DNA from: CAZSLZ01 sp964607865
GTDB taxonomy: Bacteria; Vulcanimicrobiota; JAJTBE01; CAZSLZ01
Length of the DNA: 19,533 nucleotides
Direction of reading: 5' to 3'
Assembly (NCBI GenBank): GCA_964607865.1
Contig: CAZSLZ010000052.1
Coordinates: 1 to 19,533, forward strand
Shown: piece after piece, positions 15,551 to 19,533 of the stretch
Layout of the letters: the number at the start of each line of letters is the position of its first letter
How positions within the stretch are numbered: position 1 is the first letter of the stretch
Program-made: the position numbers and the translations under genes
The notes under the pieces: model-generated
Seen by the model: only the letters and a program-made list of their open reading frames with translations
Told to the model about the DNA's origin: nothing
Databases searched by the model: none

Positions 15551-15620
15551 ATAAGCCACCCCTTTCTCGATTTACAGATGAGCAAATCGCCACGGTTAAT
15601 GCCTGTGAAAGGTGGCTTAT
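15551..15620 (-). promoter_or_regulatory. Leader hairpin masking the MBL-gene ribosome-binding site
   Basis: In the minus-strand RNA, AUAAGCCACC (15620-15611) pairs perfectly with GGUGGCUUAU (15560-15551). UUUC then pairs with GAAA after a 2-G bulge. The 3' arm contains the AAAGGGGTGG ribosome site and touches the ATG. Inside the loop, CGAUUU-AAAUCG forms a second 6-bp hairpin. ACAG and CUGU could also pair as a pseudoknot. A -10-like TATAAT (minus strand, 15644-15649) would start the transcript just before this structure. It does not match any riboswitch class I can recall. Confidence 0.5.
15577..15620 (-). repeat. Flanking inverted-repeat copy, upstream of MBL gene
   Basis: Read on the minus strand, this is the partner of 14518-14571 and carries the same ordered blocks from AAGCCACC through AGGCATT and GTGGC to CATC. 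It overlaps the 5' half of the leader hairpin. Together the two copies bracket the MBL gene in inverted orientation, about 1.1 kb end to end. Confidence 0.45.
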
Positions 15621-15669
15621 TAATTAATAATAAGCACAATTGAATTATATAATTTTCAGACAAAAAAAC

Positions 15670-15687
15670 CAGTGACGGTGATCACTG
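15670..15687. promoter_or_regulatory. Dyad between MBL gene and queE: operator or attenuator
   Basis: CAGTGA (15670-15675) and TCACTG (15682-15687) are perfect inverted repeats around 6 bases. The overlapping octamer GTGATCAC (15678-15685) is itself palindromic. On the minus strand GGTTTTTTTG follows, so the hairpin could terminate minus-strand RNA. It also covers the -35 region of the candidate MBL promoter, so a repressor site is equally possible. Confidence 0.4.
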
Positions 15688-15710
15688 AAAATAAACTTTT
15701 TTTATGATTA

Positions 15711-15719
15711 TGTTATAAA
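15711..15719 (+). promoter_or_regulatory. Candidate extended -10 promoter for queE
   Basis: TGTTATAAA fits the extended -10 form TG-n-TATAAT with one mismatch. There is no good -35 at the proper distance. It would give a leader of about 50 bases before the queE start. Confidence 0.35.
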
Positions 15720-15776
15720 GGAAAAATAGCAGGCTTTGAAGAATTTTATTCATCATTTTTTTGTAAGGACTGTAAT

Positions 15777-16550
15777 TTGACAGAGATTAGCAATAACACA
15801 AAATTTGAAGACAAGGGGTATCTGCAGGAGATCTTCTCATCTATTCAGGGCGAGGGCCTTTATTGCGGTACCCGGCAGCTTTTTGTGAGATTCGCCGGAT
15901 GTAACCTGGAATGCAACTATTGCGATACGCCGATAGCCCGGAACCGGTGCCAGAGCTTTAAAATTGAAAAAACCCCCGGCAGTGGTATGGCCGAGGAAAT
16001 TGCAAACCCGGTAAATGTAGATCTTTTATTAGAAATTTTCAATCAATTCGGGCAGTATCATCACCATTCCATCAGCCTCACCGGGGGGGAGCCCCTGCTG
16101 CAGGTGAACTTTCTGAGACTTCTGCTATTAGAACCTCACCGTCATGGTAAAAAGATTTATATGGATACTAACGGCACTTTACCGCAGAATTTAAAAGAAA
16201 TTATCGAACTGATTGATATACTGGCAATGGATATGAAACTGCCTTCAACCTCGGGTTTGAAGCCTTACTGGAATGAACACAGACAATTCTTAGAAACAGC
16301 TTCCCGGAAAGAAGTATTCGTAAAAATTGTGGTGGATGATTACACCGAACCCGGCGAAATTATTGAAGCCTGTAAAATAATAAAAAGTGTCAACCCAAAT
16401 ATTCCATTGTTTCTACAACCCATGATGGGCGACCAAGATCAGATCAAGGTTGGTATGATAAAACTTATGAAAATTCAGGATTTTACCGCCAAATATATCA
16501 ATAATGTCCGGGTGGTTCCCCAGGTGCACAAGTTTCTGAACATTCCATAA
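15777..16550 (+). CDS. queE: 7-carboxy-7-deazaguanine synthase (QueE)
   Basis: QueE is a radical SAM enzyme that contracts 6-carboxy-tetrahydropterin to 7-carboxy-7-deazaguanine, a step toward preQ0 and queuosine in tRNA. The 257 residues begin with the diagnostic EIFSSIQGEG. The cluster motif follows as C42-x3-C46-x2-C49 (GCNLECNYCDT), then SLTGGEPLL (GGEP 103-106), YMDTNGT and MDMKLPS. Translation starts with TTG at 15777: AAGGA at 15765-15769 is 7 bases ahead, and no ATG occurs before the conserved region. QueC, QueD and QueF are not in the window. The M48 gene begins 55 bases downstream and may be in the same transcript. QueE and dusB both modify tRNA but are 11 kb apart here. Confidence 0.96.
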   Translation: MTEISNNTKFEDKGYLQEIFSSIQGEGLYCGTRQLFVRFAGCNLECNYCDTPIARNRCQSFKIEKTPGSGMAEEIANPVNVDLLLEIFNQFGQYHHHSISLTGGEPLLQVNFLRLLLLEPHRHGKKIYMDTNGTLPQNLKEIIELIDILAMDMKLPSTSGLKPYWNEHRQFLETASRKEVFVKIVVDDYTEPGEIIEACKIIKSVNPNIPLFLQPMMGDQDQIKVGMIKLMKIQDFTAKYINNVRVVPQVHKFLNIP

Positions 16551-16605
16551 CCTTCAACGAAATTTTCAACTATTCTTTACTACCAGATTATCAGGGGTGA
16601 TACTT

Positions 16606-17403
16606 ATGAAACTTAAAATAACAATTCTGTTTTTGCTTCTTGCCCTGACGATTAATTCTGCATTTGCCAATGTAACCACAGAACAGCGGGATTATGTATC
16701 GGACCAGATGTACCGTCAACTGGAAAAACAGGGAAAAATCAAAGAAGCTGAAGACCACAAGAAAATAGCACAGATTTTTTCTAAACTGAAAAAGAATACC
16801 CGGCGAAAGAATATAAATTACCAGTTGAGTATTTCTGAAGATAAAAACATAAACGCCTATGCCCTGCCCAATGGTAAAATCGTTTTAAACCGGGGCCTCA
16901 TAACTGCGTTGCAGGGCAGGGAACCTTCCTGCCTGGCATTTATAATCGCCCATGAGATTTCCCACATAGAAAAACGGCATATAGAAAAAAGAATTCAAAA
17001 CGCCCTGTTTACCGGCATACTGGTAACTTTTCTGGTAAGAAAAAGCAATAACTGGGTAAAAGCCCTCAGCGGGCTGTCTTATGGACTGGTGGTTTCGGGC
17101 TACTCCAGAGGCAACGAAACTGAAGCTGATTATGAAGCAGTTGAGTTGATGAGAAATTCCGGATATGACCCAAATGGGGCTTTATATGTCCTGAAACTCC
17201 TTGAAGAGATGGAAAAGAAGAAAGGGAATCCCCGGATTTTTCCCACTCACCCCCGAGCTGCTGACAGATATAAGAATGTTATGGGATGGATGAAAGAAAA
17301 AAACATCACCATAGATGAACCCACCGGGGAATCACTTGCCGATGCCGGCGAGGAGATAAACAGGGAAACCCTTGAAACAAAAGAAGCCTCGGTTGTTGAA
17401 TAG
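16606..17403 (+). CDS. Secreted M48 family zinc metalloprotease
   Basis: The 265 residues start with a signal peptide (KLK, hydrophobic 5-17, NSAFA end at 21). The M48 catalytic core follows: the NAYALPNG-KIVLNRGLI strand region, HEISH (H116, E117, H120) and a third ligand E173 in GNETEADYEAV. The closing motif is FPTHPRAADRY. Such proteases (LoiP or BepA core type) degrade or mature envelope proteins. This one lacks the TPR part of BepA and has only a short acidic tail. I see no lipobox, so it is probably periplasmic or exported rather than a lipoprotein. A GTG at 16597 is in frame, but AGGGGTG ending at 16599 is 6 bases before the ATG at 16606. The 3' end of the gene is inside a terminator hairpin. 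Confidence 0.94.
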   Translation: MKLKITILFLLLALTINSAFANVTTEQRDYVSDQMYRQLEKQGKIKEAEDHKKIAQIFSKLKKNTRRKNINYQLSISEDKNINAYALPNGKIVLNRGLITALQGREPSCLAFIIAHEISHIEKRHIEKRIQNALFTGILVTFLVRKSNNWVKALSGLSYGLVVSGYSRGNETEADYEAVELMRNSGYDPNGALYVLKLLEEMEKKKGNPRIFPTHPRAADRYKNVMGWMKEKNITIDEPTGESLADAGEEINRETLETKEASVVE

Positions 17404-17418
17404 AGGCTTCTGGTTTTT
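17382..17418. terminator. Rho-independent terminator overlapping the M48 stop codon
   Basis: AGAAGCCTC (17382-17390) pairs perfectly with GAGGCTTCT (17403-17411) around 12 bases, with GGTTTTT after it. On the minus strand TTTTGTTTC follows the stem, so it can also stop the convergent gene that ends at 17436. The stem uses the last codons and the stop codon TAG (17401-17403) of the M48 gene. Confidence 0.85.
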
Positions 17419-17435
17419 ACCGGGTGTTCCGCAAA

Positions 17436-18491
17436 TCAGTTAAAAGTTTCCTTTCTGCTGTTTCCCAGAATGTCCACCAGTTCAATCTGAACTTTGTCTC
17501 CCGAGAAAACCGGCTGGCCGTTAGGGCCATACCTGTGAAAATAGATGTAACCATTAACCACCTGATTAGGGTTCAGGGCTTTATCCAGAATTTCGTCATA
17601 ATGGTCAGCTTTTATCTGTTTTCCGTCGGGGCCTGTCATATAAAAATGCCAGGGAAAGGGCGCAAACTGCACTGCGCCGGGGCCGGGGTTTACTATTTTT
17701 ATCTGAAACACATAGAACTTATCAAGTCCCTTCTGTTTCAGAATGTTGTTTTTAATGGTATTGATCTGCCGGGGGTCCTCAATGGTTTCTCTATACGCAT
17801 AGAAAGAGGCGAAGGAATCCAGGTATTCGGTATCCCACAGGGTAACTTCTATTTGAACGTTTCTGATTCTCTGAGGGTTGGCCGAAGATTTATATGAGGA
17901 ATAAATCCCATAGGCAGATGATGCTCCATGCCATACGTTAAAGGAAGAATATGCGCTGGTAAGAACCACGGTGGAAAGCAGGTTGTAGGCATCAAAAGCA
18001 TTTATTTTAATAGTGCCGCCGGAACCTTTTTTAAACCGTAGAATTTTGGTCTTTTTCTCCACGGTGTTTTTATAGTTTTCCTGAATATTTTTCTCATATT
18101 CTTCCCGGGCTTTCTGCTTTTCTTTTTCCAACTCGGAGAGTTCTTTTTCTTCGCCGGCAGGTTCATTATTCTCTTCTTTTTCAGGTTCTACCTGGAAAGG
18201 CTGGGTACTTATCTGATCTCCAATCTGAATGGTTCTGCCTTCCAGAAGTTCTTCCACATCACAAACTGAATTGTAATCATCAACCTGAACCACTTTGATT
18301 CGGGCAATGGGTTCGCTGACCCTGGAAACGTAAAACATGGTTCCAGGATTGGTCTGGTGAGTTATTCCCCGGTTTATAATTATCTTTCCGTCATCCTGAA
18401 TACGGGTAATCATTCCTTCCATGGCGAAGGAAATACTGACGGTTAAAAATATCACAATCATAGTAAAAAGAAAAAATTTACTGGTTTTCAT
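17436..18491 (-). CDS. Secreted protein with FlgT-like N-terminal domain, charged linker and beta-rich C-terminus
   Basis: No complete family is recognised. The 351 residues have a signal peptide (1-23, ending SFA). A domain at about 24-97 has the pattern of FlgT C-terminal-like domains: GMITRIQDDGKIIINRG, GTMFYVSRV, PIARIKVVQV, then GRTIQIGDQI. A charged E/K linker at about 103-150 is probably coiled coil. A glycine/serine-rich stretch holds a short hydrophobic part (about 170-195). A C-terminal beta domain from about 210 has IVNPGPGAVQFAP, an Ig-like 'N.G...' strand pattern. FlgT-like domains occur in cell-envelope proteins beyond flagella. An ATG 6 codons upstream is in frame, but GGAAAGGGG lies 7 bases before the ATG at 18491. 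A promoter is visible just upstream. Confidence 0.86.
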   Translation of the reverse strand: MKTSKFFLFTMIVIFLTVSISFAMEGMITRIQDDGKIIINRGITHQTNPGTMFYVSRVSEPIARIKVVQVDDYNSVCDVEELLEGRTIQIGDQISTQPFQVEPEKEENNEPAGEEKELSELEKEKQKAREEYEKNIQENYKNTVEKKTKILRFKKGSGGTIKINAFDAYNLLSTVVLTSAYSSFNVWHGASSAYGIYSSYKSSANPQRIRNVQIEVTLWDTEYLDSFASFYAYRETIEDPRQINTIKNNILKQKGLDKFYVFQIKIVNPGPGAVQFAPFPWHFYMTGPDGKQIKADHYDEILDKALNPNQVVNGYIYFHRYGPNGQPVFSGDKVQIELVDILGNSRKETFN

Positions 18492-18518
18492 GGCAAAACC
18501 CCTTTCCATATTTACTTT

Positions 18519-18546
18519 ATTATACCATATTTGGCAATAATAACAA
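18519..18546 (-). promoter_or_regulatory. Sigma-70-type promoter for the FlgT-like protein gene
   Basis: On the minus strand, TTGTTA (18541-18546) is followed after 16 bases by a perfect TATAAT (18519-18524). The start would fall near 18512, about 20 bases before the ATG at 18491. The match and distance are good for a short leader. Confidence 0.65.
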
Positions 18547-18612
18547 TAATTCAGGGAAAGGATTTAGCAGAAAATGGCGAAAATTAATAATAACAGTTAA
18601 ACGGAGGAAAAC

Positions 18613-19233
18613 ATGAAAATTAATGGCAAAAATTTAGTTTTTTTGTTGCTTGTTGTATTTATATTATTTTTTCAAACCAGTTGCCGTAACAAGGAAAAAG
18701 AAGAGCAGGCCTGGGAAAAATATAAGAATTTCAGCCAATTGTCAAAAAAATATGAGAGCAACCCTGAGAAATTTAACAGCGATCTTGAAGCTATAAGCAA
18801 GGAAATGGATGATATTTTACCTGATATAAAAGATCCGGAAAAAAGAGGAGAAGTTCTAAGCCTGAAAGCCTATTCTGTGGGTATTCTGGGAAGGGAAACC
18901 GGGGTTGAGGAATTGTTTGATGAGGCAACTAAAATGAGCCCCCAGAATTATCTGGTTTATCTCAGGTATGGCAAATATTCCTATCTTCAAGATAAGAAAA
19001 CAAAGGCTTTAAATTTTCTGGAAAACTCATTAAACTATATGCCTGAACATTTAATAGAACCCCGGATAGAAGCACTTTTCTTACAGGGAAACATATTGTT
19101 TGATATTGAAAAATATCATCGTTCTGAAGAAAAATATATAAATTGTGTGGAATTGGCGGAGAATTACGGAATCAGAGACAATCAGTTTTATGAACAGGCC
19201 AGAAAAAAGTTGGAAAGGATAAGACAGGACTGA
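18613..19233 (+). CDS. Lipoprotein with TPR-like C-terminal half
   Basis: The 206 residues start with a lipoprotein-type signal: KINGK, hydrophobic 8-20, then QTSC with the acylated cysteine at C24. The lipobox is not ideal (Q at -3), but the cysteine followed by RNKEKEEQ is typical. The mature part is helical and charged. A TPR-like pair is seen at about 115-190 (NYLVYLRYGKYSYLQDKKTK and ALFLQGNILFDIEKYHRSEE), so it probably scaffolds proteins at the membrane. No specific family is recognised. GGAGG lies 6 bases before the ATG. It is divergent from the FlgT-like protein gene, and the next gene begins 1 base after the stop, so the two form an operon. Confidence 0.85.
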   Translation: MKINGKNLVFLLLVVFILFFQTSCRNKEKEEQAWEKYKNFSQLSKKYESNPEKFNSDLEAISKEMDDILPDIKDPEKRGEVLSLKAYSVGILGRETGVEELFDEATKMSPQNYLVYLRYGKYSYLQDKKTKALNFLENSLNYMPEHLIEPRIEALFLQGNILFDIEKYHRSEEKYINCVELAENYGIRDNQFYEQARKKLERIRQD

Positions 19234-19234
19234 T

Positions 19235-19533
19235 ATGGATAATAGTCTTGCCAGTTCAATAGATTTCAGTGAAATTACCTTGCAGGATTTTAAAGTTTCT
19301 GTTCAATCCTTATCCTTCTGGGAAATAACCAGGCAGGAAGTACTTTTTATTTCGCATTTTTTTAAGATTCTGGAAACCCCCCAGGTTTTTGTGGAAAATT
19401 CTCAGCTCCCCCTTTTTGCCTGGCTCCTGGCAATGGAAGGAATCCCCACAGTGGAGATAATATCAACTCATTCATTTTCCGAGTTGAAACATTCCCTGCT
19501 TTCACGTTCTGAAAACTTAAAGAATTTTACCTT
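19235..19533 (+). CDS. Start of an unidentified gene, cut by the right edge
   Basis: The ATG at 19235 directly follows the lipoprotein stop (one base between) and has AGGA 5-6 bases before it, inside the lipoprotein gene. The frame stays open for 99 codons to the window edge. The visible protein has no signal peptide and starts MDNSLASSIDFSEITLQDF. It has alternating hydrophobic stretches (VLFISHFFKIL, LPLFAWLLAMEGI) that read like a folded cytoplasmic alpha/beta domain. Too little is present to name a family. Co-transcription with the lipoprotein is likely. Confidence 0.75.
   Translation, partial: MDNSLASSIDFSEITLQDFKVSVQSLSFWEITRQEVLFISHFFKILETPQVFVENSQLPLFAWLLAMEGIPTVEIISTHSFSELKHSLLSRSENLKNFT

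Noticed and set aside
14585..16550. A preQ1 riboswitch in the MBL-queE spacer, suggested by queE nearby.
   Set aside because: The structured leader belongs to the minus-strand MBL transcript, and I see no preQ1 aptamer pattern in either leader.

Overview
The window is ordinary bacterial chromosome: densely packed single-frame genes, short intergenic spacers, Shine-Dalgarno sites of the AGGAGG type and several Rho-independent terminators. It is A+T-rich in the spacers and moderate in the genes. The organism cannot be named from the sequence. Many secreted, lipoprotein and membrane-anchored proteins of unrecognised family, together with TPR, VIT/VWA and FlgT-like domains, suggest a free-living, probably anaerobic, deep-branching Gram-negative-type bacterium. 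A Riflebacteria- or Wallbacteria-like lineage would fit, but that is only a guess. No phage, insertion sequence with a transposase, CRISPR array, tRNA or rRNA was seen.

Layout. Bases 1-2017 (minus strand) hold a secreted VIT+VWA protein cut by the left edge, preceded by a stand-alone receiver-domain protein. Bases 2208-5750 (plus) form a tight cluster: a double universal stress protein, a tRNA-dihydrouridine synthase (dusB) and a cobalamin-type radical SAM enzyme. A TPR protein follows at 5900-6637, then a MITE/REP-like inverted repeat and a strong bidirectional terminator. Bases 6913-13016 are all minus strand, in transcription order: glyA, a DUF885 family metallopeptidase-like protein, a zinc-ribbon Nudix hydrolase, a coupled three-gene membrane operon (single-span protein, two-span protein, PlsC-type acyltransferase), and a small secreted protein made of six 15-16-residue repeats. 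Bases 13231-14436 (plus) encode a membrane-anchored YHS-domain protein and a small coiled-coil protein.

Bases 14585-15550 (minus) encode a metallo-beta-lactamase-fold hydrolase. Its Shine-Dalgarno lies in a long inverted repeat, and similar sequence occurs in inverted orientation beyond the other end of the gene. Divergent from it are queE (7-deazaguanine biosynthesis, TTG start) and a secreted M48 metalloprotease. A minus-strand secreted protein with an FlgT-like domain follows, then a plus-strand lipoprotein and an unidentified gene cut by the right edge.

How the genes relate: dusB and queE both serve tRNA modification but lie in different transcription units. glyA is housekeeping one-carbon metabolism. 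The 9400-7419 operon looks like an envelope or lipid module because PlsC is translationally coupled to a membrane protein. I did not find a clearly new multi-gene defence or mobile system. The best candidates for undescribed biology are the MBL-gene flanking repeats with the RBS-masking leader, the coupled PlsC membrane operon, and the six-repeat secreted protein.
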